A stretch of 42,326 bases of DNA, from contig JAFDYJ010000025.1 in NCBI GenBank assembly GCA_018267515.1, positions 1 to 42,326 on the forward strand, read 5' to 3'. The first letter of the stretch is position 1. Each line of letters begins with the position of its first letter. The notes under the pieces are model-generated. The model was not told the DNA's origin and did no database searches. It saw nothing but the letters and a program-made list of their open reading frames with translations. This document shows positions 1-8,972 of this stretch, one piece after another. A program made the translations under genes and the position numbers. The DNA is from Bacteroidota bacterium (lineage in GTDB: Bacteria; Bacteroidota; Bacteroidia; Chitinophagales; Chitinophagaceae).

Positions 1-340
1 AAGGAAAATCCATTTCATTATTAGAATAGGTTTTAAAACCTTGTCCGCTTACATCCATAGTCAGTGGCTTGTTCTTTGTATTACCGCTATCCACCATGAT
101 GCGGTATTCAAGCCTTGCTTCTTTTCCCAATTCTCTTTTCAATGTCTTGGCCAATAAATTCACGTAATGTTCTTCTAAGTACTCAAAAAAGAATTGACTG
201 GGAACCTGGATAACAAGAACACTATTTTTTATGGAAACCGGTTTGATAGGTTCAAACCATGTTTTGTAATGCTGCCACTCAACAATATCCTTGATGATCT
301 TTAAACAATTGGCCCAAACTTTTTCAGCATTTTTCTCCAT
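1..340 (-). CDS. dnaA: Chromosomal replication initiator DnaA, N-terminal part (cut by window edge)
   Basis: Translating the minus strand from the ATG at 338-340 gives about 113 residues that match DnaA domain I and the start of the linker. The protein begins MEKNAEKVWANCLKII, followed by the typical YKTWFEPIKPV and VPSQFFFEYLEEHY segments. DnaA binds oriC boxes and opens the duplex; domain I self-associates and recruits the helicase. The AAA+ and DNA-binding domains lie beyond the left edge. The gene reads away from the rest of the window, and 470 bases separate it from the next gene. The family call is firm because the Trp/Tyr/Phe pattern of domain I is clear; only the missing C-terminus limits it. 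Confidence 0.93.
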   Translation of the reverse strand, partial: MEKNAEKVWANCLKIIKDIVEWQHYKTWFEPIKPVSIKNSVLVIQVPSQFFFEYLEEHYVNLLAKTLKRELGKEARLEYRIMVDSGNTKNKPLTMDVSGQGFKTYSNNEMDFP

Positions 341-810
341 CAGTCTGTAGCTGGTTTATAATATCCGGTTAAATTAGAGATTTGAATGTGTCCAAAAAAA
401 TCCTTTCACAATATCAGTAAAAAAGCTGGACAGGAAGGCGAATATCTACAATTCTTTGATAAAAAAAAATTTTTATTCAGATGTTTTTTGTGTTATAGTA
501 TATGACTGTGGTTTTGAGCTTTTTTAACCCTAAAATTTAGAATATTTCTTGTACTGAATCAGTGAAATGATGTATATTCAGGCACCTTCAAAAAAACCTC
601 ACTTTGCATATAGCATTCATTCATTTTTAACTACAGCTTTCATCCATGTTCTCCAAACTGAAAATTTATATTGTCGTTCCGGGAAAAATATTTTCACAAC
701 TTTTGAAAAACAAAATTCAAAAAATAATTCTTCAGTATTAAAAGATTTATTTTCTTTCATTATTTTTTTTACAACAACTTTGTAATCATTTCAGGATAAA
801 AACCTGGCAC
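341..810. other. AT-rich intergenic region next to dnaA, possible origin-proximal DNA
   Basis: No convincing gene lies here. A 72-codon open frame at 567-785 has low-complexity sequence and no recognisable domain. The stretch has homopolymeric A/T runs (460-475, 752-772). I looked for DnaA boxes (TTWTNCACA and its complement): only ATTTTCACA at 690-698 comes within one mismatch, and there is no cluster. The region may hold the dnaA promoter and that of the divergent gene at 811. An origin here is suggested only by the proximity of dnaA. Confidence 0.3.
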
Positions 811-2373
811 ATGCAAAAAACTGTTTCATTAAAATTGCTGCCATCAGAAGCTGCTGATGATTCAATTATAAAAAATTATATCGCACAAGAACTTTCAACA
901 ACAAAAAATAAAGTTTCAGGCTTCATTATCCTCAAACATTCAATTGATGCAAGAAGCCGACAGATTTGGGTTAATATTTCTGTTCAGGCTTTCATTGATG
1001 AACCATTTCAACATCGGAATCTGCTTCAATTCAATTTTCGGGATGTAACAAATTCTAAGTATAAAATATTAATAGCCGGAGCCGGGCCTGCAGGCCTATT
1101 TGCTGCTCTAAAACTCTTGGAATCAGGCATTAAGCCTATTATACTGGAAAGAGGAAAAGATGTAAAAGCAAGAAGAAGAGATCTCGCCGTTTTAAATAAA
1201 AGTGGAATCGTCAATCCTGAGAGCAATTACTGTTATGGTGAAGGAGGTGCAGGTACTTACAGTGATGGAAAACTCTATACACGCAGTTCAAAAAGAGGTG
1301 ATGTTAATCGCATCCTGAATCTGTTTTTTCATTTTGGTGCATCTGAAAATATTCTTTTTGAATCACACCCTCATATCGGAACCAATAAACTGCCTGACAT
1401 TATTACGGCAATAAGAAAAAAAATTTTAGACTGTGGAGGCGAGATCCATTTTGAAAAAAAAATAACGGATCTGATCATTAAAAATGAAAAAGTAACAGGG
1501 GTAAAAGCAACAGATGTAGTGATTGAAGGTAATGCGGTAATACTGGCAACCGGGCATTCTGCCCGGGATATATTCGAATTGCTTCATTCCAAAAATATTC
1601 TAATTGAATTCAAACCCTTTGCTTTGGGAGTAAGGGCTGAGCATCCGCAAACTCTCATTGATACTGCACAATATCACTGTACGATCCGGGAAGCTTCTCT
1701 TCCACCTGCCTCTTATAGTCTCGTTGAGCAAGTTGAAGGTAAAGGAGTGTTCTCCTTTTGCATGTGTCCGGGTGGAATCATCGCACCGGCAGCCACATCA
1801 CCGGGCGAGGTTGTTGTGAATGGATGGTCACCCTCAAAAAGAAATAATCCATTTGCCAATAGCGGAATTGTAATTTCGGTTGAGGAGAAAGACTTGTACC
1901 CGTACAAAAAATATGGAGTACTGGGGGGAATGTTCTTTCAAAAAGAAGTAGAACAAAAAGCATTTCATTCCGGAGGCGGATACCTGGTAGCTCCTGCACA
2001 ACGATTAGTTGATTTTACGGAAAATAAACTTTCAACTTCTCTGCCTCAATGCTCTTATTTACCCGGGATACATTCTGTTTCGCTAAATGAAGTATTGCCC
2101 GAATTCATTCATAAACGGCTAAGCCTTGCCCTGAGAGAGTTCGGGAAAAAAATAAAAGGTTATTTCACTAATGAGGCTGTATTAGTAGCTACCGAATCCA
2201 GAACATCTTCGCCGATACGAATACCAAGGAATGAGGAAACACTTCAACATCCGCAATTGGAAAATTTATATCCTTGCGGTGAAGGCGCAGGTTATGCCGG
2301 GGGGATTGTAAGCTCCGCCATGGATGGTGAAAAAGTGGCTGCTATGATTATTAAAAAAGTATTGAACCAATAA
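811..2373 (+). CDS. FAD-dependent dehydrogenase (COG2509-like NAD(P)/FAD oxidoreductase)
   Basis: This 520-residue flavoprotein has an N-terminal stretch of about 85 residues, followed by a Rossmann dinucleotide site: GAGPAG at residues 90-95, with the ribose-binding acidic residue in ILERG near 113. Further family features are the YGEGGAGTYSDGKLYTR segment (about 142-158), LATGHSARD (about 246) and the C-terminal CGEGAGYAGGIVSSAMDG segment that closes the FAD site. This set fits the COG2509 group of uncharacterised FAD-dependent dehydrogenases, whose substrate is unknown. The protein is probably cytosolic, as no signal peptide is seen. It stands alone, with dnaA divergent on one side and an ABC transporter with its own promoter on the other. 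The family is clear; the reaction is not. Confidence 0.85.
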   Translation: MQKTVSLKLLPSEAADDSIIKNYIAQELSTTKNKVSGFIILKHSIDARSRQIWVNISVQAFIDEPFQHRNLLQFNFRDVTNSKYKILIAGAGPAGLFAALKLLESGIKPIILERGKDVKARRRDLAVLNKSGIVNPESNYCYGEGGAGTYSDGKLYTRSSKRGDVNRILNLFFHFGASENILFESHPHIGTNKLPDIITAIRKKILDCGGEIHFEKKITDLIIKNEKVTGVKATDVVIEGNAVILATGHSARDIFELLHSKNILIEFKPFALGVRAEHPQTLIDTAQYHCTIREASLPPASYSLVEQVEGKGVFSFCMCPGGIIAPAATSPGEVVVNGWSPSKRNNPFANSGIVISVEEKDLYPYKKYGVLGGMFFQKEVEQKAFHSGGGYLVAPAQRLVDFTENKLSTSLPQCSYLPGIHSVSLNEVLPEFIHKRLSLALREFGKKIKGYFTNEAVLVATESRTSSPIRIPRNEETLQHPQLENLYPCGEGAGYAGGIVSSAMDGEKVAAMIIKKVLNQ

Positions 2374-2494
2374 ACAGAAATTTCTTTCAAAACTCTGGCA
2401 GTAGTCTGTTTTTCCGCTTAGCATTTTAATTTCCCATTAAAAAAAGATTAGTATCAGTTTATCCCTCACCGTGAACTAAAGTATTATTGTGTCC

Positions 2495-2502
2495 TATCTT
2501 TG
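2495..2502 (+). promoter_or_regulatory. Bacteroidota -7 promoter box for the first ABC exporter pair
   Basis: TATCTTTG matches the Bacteroidota -7 consensus TAnnTTTG and ends 17 bases before the ATG at 2520. I see no good TTTG -33 box at the expected distance, so only the -7 element is supported. Confidence 0.5.
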
Positions 2503-2519
2503 CCCATTAATTTTCTAAT

Positions 2520-3449
2520 ATGCCAGTACTGGAACTTCGCAATCTGAAAAAATATTTTGCCACTCAAAAGGCTGTGGATGACATCAGTCTTTCGATAGAG
2601 AAAGGGTATATCTATGGTTTACTGGGACCCAATGGTGCAGGCAAAACCACACTGATCCGGATGATTACAGGAATCTTTTATCCTGATGAGGGTGAAATTC
2701 TTCTAGATGGGAAAAAATTTGATCCTTCAAATGATGCCGCACAACTGGGTTACATGCCTGAAGAGAGAGGTTTATATAAAAAAATGAAAATCGGCGAGCA
2801 AGCATTATACCTGGCCCAGCTTAAAGGATTGAGTAAAAGTGAAGCAATGTCCCGGATCAAAGAATGGTTCGTAAAACTGGAAATGCAAAGCTGGTGGAAT
2901 AAAAAAGTGGAAGATCTGAGTAAAGGGATGAGCCAGAAGCTACAATTTGTAATTACAGTGCTGCACGAACCCAAATTAATCATACTTGATGAGCCCTTTA
3001 GCGGACTTGACCCGGTGAACAGTAACCTGATCAAAGAGGAAATATTCAAGCTGGCTCAAAAAGGTTCTACCGTTATTTTCAGTACCCACCGTATGGAGCA
3101 GGTTGAAGAAATCTGTGACCATATTGCACTGGTCAATAAAGGAAAGAAAATTTTAGATGGGAGTGTCAATCAGATCAAACAGGAATTTAAAGAGAATCTA
3201 TACAGTATCGGGCTGGAACAAGCATCTTCACCTGTAAATGGTGAAGCACCCTATGAATTACTGGGTACCCGGAATCACAATTCCATAGTACGGATCAAAG
3301 AAGGGAATAATCCCAATGATGTTTTAAGATACCTGATACAAAAAGGAGTTACCATAAATTCATTTAACGAAATTCTTCCTTCTCTGAATGACATATTCAT
3401 TCAGCTGGTTGAAGGAACACCGGCAGCACGGCAATTTCAACACGTTTAA
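2520..3449 (+). CDS. ABC transporter ATP-binding protein (NatA-like)
   Basis: This 309-residue ABC ATPase has Walker A GPNGAGKT at 36-43, the signature LSKGMSQ at 133-139, Walker B LIILDEP at 153-159 and the H-loop STHRM near 190. A C-terminal tail of about 100 residues is usual for the NatA/DRA subfamily. It powers the membrane subunit encoded 32 bases downstream (3482-4756), forming an ABC-2 type exporter at the inner membrane. Relatives export Na+, drugs or glycans, and the substrate cannot be read from the sequence. The pair is probably one transcript from the -7 box at 2495. The ATG at 2520 is the only reasonable start, since the beta-strand MPVLELRNLKKYF begins there. Confidence 0.93.
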   Translation: MPVLELRNLKKYFATQKAVDDISLSIEKGYIYGLLGPNGAGKTTLIRMITGIFYPDEGEILLDGKKFDPSNDAAQLGYMPEERGLYKKMKIGEQALYLAQLKGLSKSEAMSRIKEWFVKLEMQSWWNKKVEDLSKGMSQKLQFVITVLHEPKLIILDEPFSGLDPVNSNLIKEEIFKLAQKGSTVIFSTHRMEQVEEICDHIALVNKGKKILDGSVNQIKQEFKENLYSIGLEQASSPVNGEAPYELLGTRNHNSIVRIKEGNNPNDVLRYLIQKGVTINSFNEILPSLNDIFIQLVEGTPAARQFQHV

Positions 3450-3481
3450 TCTTTAATTCATTTATCTGTAATCAAAAATAT

Positions 3482-4756
3482 ATGAATAAAATTCTGCTCA
3501 TCATAAAAAGAGAATACCTGACAAGGGTTCGAAAGAAATCCTTCATTATTACCACTCTCTTATTCCCGATTTTGTACCTGGGTTTAATTTTCGGCACAGG
3601 ATACCTTGCTGAAAGTACAAAGACAAACCTGCATGTTGCTGTTATTGATTCTTCCGGATATTTTACTAAAGACCAGTTAGACAAACAAAATGGACTGGAT
3701 AACTCATCATTACTTACCCTTATCGAAAATAAATCCGGTGAAAAAGAATTCAAATTCGATTCTTCGGACTTTGATGCTTTTCTTTTCATCCCTCCCTTAA
3801 ACTGGCAGAAAGGAGATAATAAAATAAACCTGGAAGCGAAGAAATCGTATGGCCCCGCTTCTATAACCGCTATTGAAACAAAACTGAACAGAGTTTGGGA
3901 TGCAGTTAAAAATGACAGCCTCCATATTGACTCTGTAAAGCAAAATATTCTTTTATCCAGCCGGTTGGGTCTTCATTTTACAAATATCACCGATCCAAAA
4001 GCTAATGCTAAAATTGCCAACGCAATCGGATTAGCCTGTGGTTTCCTGATCTATTTCATAATTCTGATTTACGGCTCACAGGTAATGATGGGTGTAATGG
4101 AAGAAAAAACCAATCGCATTGCAGAAATTATTGTTTCTTCCGTTAAGCCTTTTCAGATGATGTTGGGGAAAATCGTAGGAATTGCTCTAGTAGCTCTTAC
4201 CCAGTTTCTATTATGGATCCTGTTTATCTTTCTTATTTATAATATTACTAAGGTTTCCAGCAGCAGTTCGGACATGAATTCTCTTGTTGGAAGTGTGCAA
4301 CAAGTTATTACAGGTATTAACCTGCCTTTAATACTCTTTTGTTTTGCTTTTTATTTTCTGGGAGGATTTTTCTTTTACTCATCCATTTATGGTGCAATCG
4401 GGAGTGCGGTCAATGAAGATATGAGAGAAGCACAATCCTTAAGTTTCCCTATCACCATGCTCATCATAATTTCCATCTTTATGATGACTGCAGCCATTAA
4501 TGATCCCAGCGGGCCCATTGCTTTTTGGGGCAGTATCATTCCCTTCAGCTCCCCGATTGTTATGATGGCAAGAATTCCATTTGGCGTTCCGGGTACAGTT
4601 CCATGGTGGCAATTAATTTTGAGTATGTCATTGCTGGTAGGAGGATTTATTTTCACAACATGGTTTGCAGGAAAAATTTACCGCACGGGAATCCTTATGT
4701 ACGGTAAAAAGCCCAGCTGGAAAGAATTGATAAAATGGGCATTCAGGAAAAGTTGA
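3482..4756 (+). CDS. ABC-2 type transporter permease (NatB-like)
   Basis: This 424-residue membrane subunit has the NatB/ABC-2 layout. One N-terminal membrane helix (about 20-42, FIITTLLFPILYLGLIFG) is followed by a long extracytoplasmic domain of about 130 residues, then five or more helices from about residue 180 to 400. The phrase MMGVMEEKTNRIAEIIVSSVKP is the conserved cytoplasmic coupling segment of the family and contacts the ATPase. The gene follows its ATP-binding partner by 32 bases. A hairpin just beyond the stop (4786-4810) probably ends the transcript. Substrate unknown; the family call is strong. Confidence 0.9.
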   Translation: MNKILLIIKREYLTRVRKKSFIITTLLFPILYLGLIFGTGYLAESTKTNLHVAVIDSSGYFTKDQLDKQNGLDNSSLLTLIENKSGEKEFKFDSSDFDAFLFIPPLNWQKGDNKINLEAKKSYGPASITAIETKLNRVWDAVKNDSLHIDSVKQNILLSSRLGLHFTNITDPKANAKIANAIGLACGFLIYFIILIYGSQVMMGVMEEKTNRIAEIIVSSVKPFQMMLGKIVGIALVALTQFLLWILFIFLIYNITKVSSSSSDMNSLVGSVQQVITGINLPLILFCFAFYFLGGFFFYSSIYGAIGSAVNEDMREAQSLSFPITMLIIISIFMMTAAINDPSGPIAFWGSIIPFSSPIVMMARIPFGVPGTVPWWQLILSMSLLVGGFIFTTWFAGKIYRTGILMYGKKPSWKELIKWAFRKS

Positions 4757-4785
4757 TGCCTGTCTGATATTTACTTGCACTTCTT

Positions 4786-4810
4786 AATTTCAATCTGCCA
4801 GACTGAAATT
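4786..4810. terminator. Possible bidirectional hairpin terminator
   Basis: Two arms, AATTTCA-A-TCTG (4786-4797) and CAGA-C-TGAAATT (4799-4810), can pair over 12 positions with one mismatch. The hairpin lies between convergent genes (ABC permease on plus, CarboxypepD_reg-like gene on minus). The loop is very short and the T-tail is weak, so the call is moderate. Confidence 0.4.
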
Positions 4811-4811
4811 A

Positions 4812-5210
4812 TTAAACATTAAAGAAATGAAAGGGGGAAGGCATCATGTCAAAATCATTACTTTCCACCATTTCAATCATCAACGGTAAAGCATCTTCTG
4901 TTTTTACAGCTACTTTTTCTTTGATTACTTTCCGAAAACCGGATTTTTCAAAGACAAACTTATAAGTTCCCGGTTTAAGTTCATCAAATGAAAAGTTTCC
5001 GCTTTCATCTGTCAGCACTACCTTCTCTTTTTTGGAAGGACTGAATACTGTAACACTTACATCCTTCAGTGGTTTTTTATTTTCAGAGCGAACCACAACA
5101 CCGCTTAAGTCATTCCTGGCTTTTTTCTGATCAAAAGAGTTTAAAGAAGCAGCCCGGGCTGATGAAAAACCGAAAATAAAAGCAGTCAATATCAGGATTC
5201 TCTGTTTCAT
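4812..5210 (-). CDS. Small exported protein with a CarboxypepD_reg-like domain
   Basis: This is a 132-residue protein. Residues 1-21 look like a Sec signal peptide (MKQRILILTAFIFGFSSARA). The rest is one beta-sandwich of the carboxypeptidase-regulatory type: LSGVVVRSENKKPLKDVSVTV, LTDESGNFSFDELKPGTYKFVFEKSGF, the same fold that begins many SusC/TonB-dependent proteins. There is no barrel, protease or sorting domain, so it would be a free periplasmic or outer-membrane-associated domain. It is monocistronic between a convergent ABC operon and the flavoprotein gene at 5273, with a gap of 62 bases on that side. The domain assignment is good; the role is unknown. Confidence 0.8.
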   Translation of the reverse strand: MKQRILILTAFIFGFSSARAASLNSFDQKKARNDLSGVVVRSENKKPLKDVSVTVFSPSKKEKVVLTDESGNFSFDELKPGTYKFVFEKSGFRKVIKEKVAVKTEDALPLMIEMVESNDFDMMPSPFHFFNV

Positions 5211-5272
5211 GTTTTACATTTTTGATTTGTAAACAATTATTCAGGATTGCCGCATTATTGTATCACGTAAAA

Positions 5273-6223
5273 TTAAAATCTTTTAACCGGATTTAGTAAA
5301 GCCTCATTAAACTCATTCCACACATTTTTTACAATTTCTCCTGCCGGTAAAATCTTATCTACAATTGCACTTACCTCCCCAATTTCCAGTTCACCTTCTT
5401 CCAGGTCTCCTTCAAACATCCCTTTTTTTGCTCTTGCCCTGCCTAAGATATCCGTTAATATTTCAGTAGAGGCGCCCCTCATTTCAGCCTCCAGCACCTG
5501 CTGATAAAATTTATTTTTTATCAGCCGGACCGGCATCAGTTTTTTTAAAGTCAGAACTGTATCCCCTTCTTTTGATTGAATCACTGCATTTTTAAACCCG
5601 ATATGAGAGGATGCTTCTTCACTGGCAACGAACCGGGTTCCCATTTGCACAGCTTCTGCTCCCATAACCATTGCTGCCAGCATCTGTCGTCCTGTAGCAA
5701 TTCCCCCAGCTGCAATTACAGGGATACTAACAGCATTTGCCACAGCAGGAATCAATACCATAGTTGTTGTTTCTTCCTTTCCATTATGCCCGCCGGCTTC
5801 AAAACCTTCAGCTACAACAGCATCACATCCGGCTTCCTGAGCTTTTAAAGCAAACTTTGAAGAACTGACAACATGCACCACCTTTATACCATGCTCTTTC
5901 AAAACAGCAGTCCACGTTTTAGGGTTACCGGCTGAAGTGAAAACAATTTTTACACCCTCTTCAATTATTATCTGAATGTGTTTATCAATATCCGGGTATA
6001 TTAAGGGCACATTGACTCCAAAAGGTAAGGAGGTAGCAGATTTACAACATCTAATATGCTCTCTTAAGACATCCGGATACATAGATCCGCTGCCTATTAA
6101 TCCCAATCCTCCCGAATTGCTGACAGCACTGGCCAGCCTCCATCCACTAGTCCAAATCATTCCGGCCTGGATGATAGGAAAATCAATATCAAAAAGTTGA
6201 GTGACACGGTTGGAAAAAGCCAT
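5273..6223 (-). CDS. Nitronate monooxygenase / FabK-like FMN oxidoreductase
   Basis: This 316-residue TIM-barrel flavoprotein belongs to the 2-nitropropane dioxygenase family. Visible landmarks are the N-terminal FPIIQAGMIW with the glycine-rich SNSGGLGLIGSG (36-46), the AEGFEAGGH segment (138-146) whose His is the usual catalytic base, the phosphate-binding AAGGIATGRQ (171-180) and MGTRF (194-198). Members oxidise nitronates or, as FabK, reduce enoyl-ACP, and sequence alone does not separate these. FabK genes normally sit in fatty-acid operons and this one does not, which slightly favours nitronate monooxygenase. It is cytosolic, with the start at the ATG at 6223, where family homology begins. 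Confidence 0.85.
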   Translation of the reverse strand: MAFSNRVTQLFDIDFPIIQAGMIWTSGWRLASAVSNSGGLGLIGSGSMYPDVLREHIRCCKSATSLPFGVNVPLIYPDIDKHIQIIIEEGVKIVFTSAGNPKTWTAVLKEHGIKVVHVVSSSKFALKAQEAGCDAVVAEGFEAGGHNGKEETTTMVLIPAVANAVSIPVIAAGGIATGRQMLAAMVMGAEAVQMGTRFVASEEASSHIGFKNAVIQSKEGDTVLTLKKLMPVRLIKNKFYQQVLEAEMRGASTEILTDILGRARAKKGMFEGDLEEGELEIGEVSAIVDKILPAGEIVKNVWNEFNEALLNPVKRF

Positions 6224-6473
6224 TCGTTAAATAATTTTTATTGGTAGTAAAGATACGGGAGAGATGTTTTCTATTAACTAAACTGAGTTGTATTTGTTTT
6301 GCAGATCCGAAAGTTTCCAGTTTACAGAAAGAAGGTAACGGCAATAAAAGGTAATGCAATTCAGCAAAGTTCAATACCTGAGCCTTAGCCGGCATTTAGA
6401 ATTAATATTCCTTTAAAACCTTTTAATTAAATGAGAAGAAAACTTAAAGATTCTCCCCCGGAAAGAGGGTGCT

Positions 6474-7466
6474 TTATCCCAAATCAATATTGGTATTGTC
6501 ACCAATATTCAGCGTTCTTGTTTCACCTCTCAATCCGGTATCACTTCCGATAATAGAGCTATCCAAAACAATATCAAACAGGTTCGAATACGCCCCAATA
6601 ATCGAGTTTTTTATGATTGAAAACTCTATAGTTGTGTTATCGCCAATGGCCACATTGGGGCCTATAATTGAATTTTTAATACTGCAACCGGCACCAATGC
6701 TTACCGGGTGAATGATTACCGTATTTTCAAACTTCTTTTCATTTTCAATCCGGGATCCGAATTTTTTCAACAGTGTAGCGTTAGATTCCAACAGCGTTTC
6801 CTTTCTGCCGCAATCAAACCAATTCTCAACTTTAAATGATTTGAATTTTTCGCCGGTGCGGATCATGCAATCCAAAGCATCACTCAGGCTGTACTCTCCA
6901 TGACTACGCACTTCTTGTTTTATATTTTTTTCCAGGCACTGAAACATTTGCTTACTCTCTTTAATTTTATAAATACCCACCAGCGCCATATTGGATTTGG
7001 GGAAATGCGGTTTTTCTACAATATGCTGAACGAAGCCATCCTCATCAATTTCAGCTACGCCAAATTCCCTGGGATCATCCACCTTTCTTACGCCAAGCAT
7101 CGAATGTTTACACTTCAATACTTCCTTGATATTATACTCACAAATCGTGTCACCCAACACAACGAATATTTCGTCATTATTCACAATGCTTTTTGCCAGG
7201 CGAATGGCATGTCCTACACCCTGCCGGTCAGTTTGCCTTATAAAATGTGTTTTCAGTCCCGGATATTTTGCCTGCACATAATCCTGAATTTTATCACCCA
7301 GGTATCCAACTATAAAAATAAACTCATTGATTCCGGCTTCAACAAGAGGGTCCACAATGAAACTTAATACAGTTTTGCCGGCAAGTGGTATTAAAGCCTT
7401 AGGTTGCGTATATGTATGAGGGCGCAGTTTTGTACCTGCCCCTGCTACCGGAATAACAGCTTTCAT
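6474..7466 (-). CDS. Sugar-phosphate nucleotidyltransferase with left-handed beta-helix
   Basis: This 330-residue protein combines an N-terminal nucleotidyltransferase domain with a C-terminal hexapeptide-repeat helix. The N-terminus shows the nucleotide loop AGAGTKLRPHT (8-18), PKALIPL (22-28) and the metal-binding Asp in VVLGDT (103-107, Asp106). From about residue 245 come hexapeptide turns (VSIGAGCSI, SIIGPNVAIGDNTTI, SIIGSD). The architecture is that of long glucose-1-phosphate thymidylyltransferases or GlmU-like enzymes that make NDP-sugars for envelope glycans. The exact sugar is uncertain. It diverges from glyA with a 188-base shared upstream region. The start at 7466 fits the family N-terminus MKAVIPVAG. 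Confidence 0.87.
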   Translation of the reverse strand: MKAVIPVAGAGTKLRPHTYTQPKALIPLAGKTVLSFIVDPLVEAGINEFIFIVGYLGDKIQDYVQAKYPGLKTHFIRQTDRQGVGHAIRLAKSIVNNDEIFVVLGDTICEYNIKEVLKCKHSMLGVRKVDDPREFGVAEIDEDGFVQHIVEKPHFPKSNMALVGIYKIKESKQMFQCLEKNIKQEVRSHGEYSLSDALDCMIRTGEKFKSFKVENWFDCGRKETLLESNATLLKKFGSRIENEKKFENTVIIHPVSIGAGCSIKNSIIGPNVAIGDNTTIEFSIIKNSIIGAYSNLFDIVLDSSIIGSDTGLRGETRTLNIGDNTNIDLG

Positions 7467-7548
7467 GTTGTTTAAAAACTAACGAATGTAACGATTTTGG
7501 AATAAATAAAAACTTGCACCCGATTCTCAATAGCAAAGATGTGAGTCT

Positions 7549-7556
7549 TATTTTTG
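7549..7556 (+). promoter_or_regulatory. -7 promoter box for glyA
   Basis: TATTTTTG matches TAnnTTTG and lies 98 bases before the glyA start, implying a 5' leader of about 90 bases. No clear TTTG -33 box is visible. Confidence 0.45.
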
Positions 7557-7565
7557 CAACAGATA

Positions 7566-7616
7566 GGTTCAAAAAAATTTATACAACTAAGTTGTTAAGT
7601 TTGAATATATTGAACC
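7566..7616 (+). promoter_or_regulatory. Predicted structured 5' leader of glyA
   Basis: The outer arms GGTTCAA (7566-7572) and TTGAACC (7610-7616) are perfectly complementary and enclose a small hairpin ACAAC-taa-GTTGT (7583-7595). The element lies in the inferred glyA leader. It does not match a riboswitch class that I recognise and could be chance in AT-rich DNA. Confidence 0.3.
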
Positions 7617-7654
7617 TCTCAGATTTTTGAATTTTTTAAACCTAAATTTGACTC

Positions 7655-8938
7655 ATGCAAAAAGATACCCGGGTTTTCGAATTGATTCAACATGAATTGG
7701 AACGTCAGCGTAATGGCATTGAACTCATAGCTTCTGAAAATTTTGCTTCTTTACAGGTTATTCAGGCAATGGGAAATGTAATGACTAACAAATATGCAGA
7801 GGGGTATCCCGGCCGGCGCTATTATGGTGGGTGTGAAATCGTTGATCAAACAGAGCAATTAGCCATTGATCGTATTAAAAAAGTATTTAACTGCGAATAT
7901 GCTAATGTGCAGCCACATAGCGGAGCACAGGCAAATGCTTCAGTTATGCTTTGTATTTTAAAACCGGGAGATAAAATCCTGGGACTTGACCTCAGTATGG
8001 GTGGCCACCTGACTCATGGTTCGCCGGTGAATTTCAGCGGAAAATTATATCAGCCTTTATTTTATGGAGTAAAAAAAGAAACCGGTATTGTTGACTATGA
8101 CCAAATGGAAACCATAGCTAAAAAAGAAAATCCAAAATTGGTCATTTGCGGAGCTTCTGCTTACAGCCGGGATTGGGACTATCAGCGGATCCGTTCTATA
8201 GCAGATTCTATCGGTGCTTTTGTAATGGCAGATATAGCCCATCCTGCAGGTCTTATAGCTAAAAACCTGTTGAACGATCCATTTGAATATTGTCATTTTG
8301 TTACTTCTACAACTCATAAAACATTACGTGGGCCGAGAGGTGGTATTATTCTGATGAAGCAGGATTTTGAAAATCCATTTGGTGTCAAAGATCCGAAAGG
8401 AAATATCCGCATGATGAGTCACTTGATGGATATGGCCGTTTTTCCGGGCACACAAGGAGGCCCGCTGGAGCATATCATAGCTGCAAAAGCTGTTGCTTTT
8501 GGTGAGTTATTAAGCGAAGATTATAACCAATATGCAAAACAGGTTCAATTAAATGCCCAAACCATGGCAGCTGCATTTGTAAGCCGTGGATATAATATAA
8601 TCAGTGGTGGTACAGATAATCATTTAATGCTGATTGATCTGAGAAATAAAAATCTTACCGGGAAAAAAGCACAGGAAACATTGGACAAAGCTCATATCAC
8701 TCTCAATAAAAATGCTGTTCCTTTTGACGATAAATCTCCCTTTGTTACTTCCGGTATTCGTGTAGGAGTTCCGGCTATTACAACAAGGGGTCTGAAAGAA
8801 CAACATATGGAAGTCGTGGTCAGCTTTATTGATAAGGTTTTAATGAACATTAATGATGAAAACAAAGTTGTTTCAGTCAGCAAGGAGGTAAAAGAGTGGA
8901 TGAACGAGTTTCCGCTTTATCCCGAATTAGGTTCATAA
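7655..8938 (+). CDS. glyA: Serine hydroxymethyltransferase
   Basis: This 427-residue fold-type I PLP enzyme interconverts serine and glycine with tetrahydrofolate, the main source of one-carbon units for purine, thymidylate and methionine synthesis. Motifs in order are ELIASENF (23-30), [11 protein letters not shown] (51-61), the cofactor-stacking His in [10 protein letters not shown] and the PLP-binding Lys222 in [14 protein letters not shown] (217-230). Its length is normal for bacterial GlyA and the C-terminus is complete. It is followed after 34 bases by a DUF4293 membrane protein, probably on the same transcript. The ATG at 7655 fits the family start. Confidence 0.97.
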   Translation: MQKDTRVFELIQHELERQRNGIELIASENFASLQVIQAMGNVMTNKYAEGYPGRRYYGGCEIVDQTEQLAIDRIKKVFNCEYANVQPHSGAQANASVMLCILKPGDKILGLDLSMGGHLTHGSPVNFSGKLYQPLFYGVKKETGIVDYDQMETIAKKENPKLVICGASAYSRDWDYQRIRSIADSIGAFVMADIAHPAGLIAKNLLNDPFEYCHFVTSTTHKTLRGPRGGIILMKQDFENPFGVKDPKGNIRMMSHLMDMAVFPGTQGGPLEHIIAAKAVAFGELLSEDYNQYAKQVQLNAQTMAAAFVSRGYNIISGGTDNHLMLIDLRNKNLTGKKAQETLDKAHITLNKNAVPFDDKSPFVTSGIRVGVPAITTRGLKEQHMEVVVSFIDKVLMNINDENKVVSVSKEVKEWMNEFPLYPELGS

Positions 8939-8972
8939 AAAATCAAATTACCGGAATTCAAAATATTAAATT

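Noticed and set aside
567..785. 72-codon open frame in the dnaA-proximal spacer
   Set aside because: The product is low in complexity (runs of Phe, Asn, Lys, Thr), matches no family I know and lies in AT-rich DNA where such frames arise by chance.
6189..6395. 68-codon minus-strand frame upstream of the flavoprotein
   Set aside because: It overlaps the start of the gene at 6223 in another frame and has no family resemblance.
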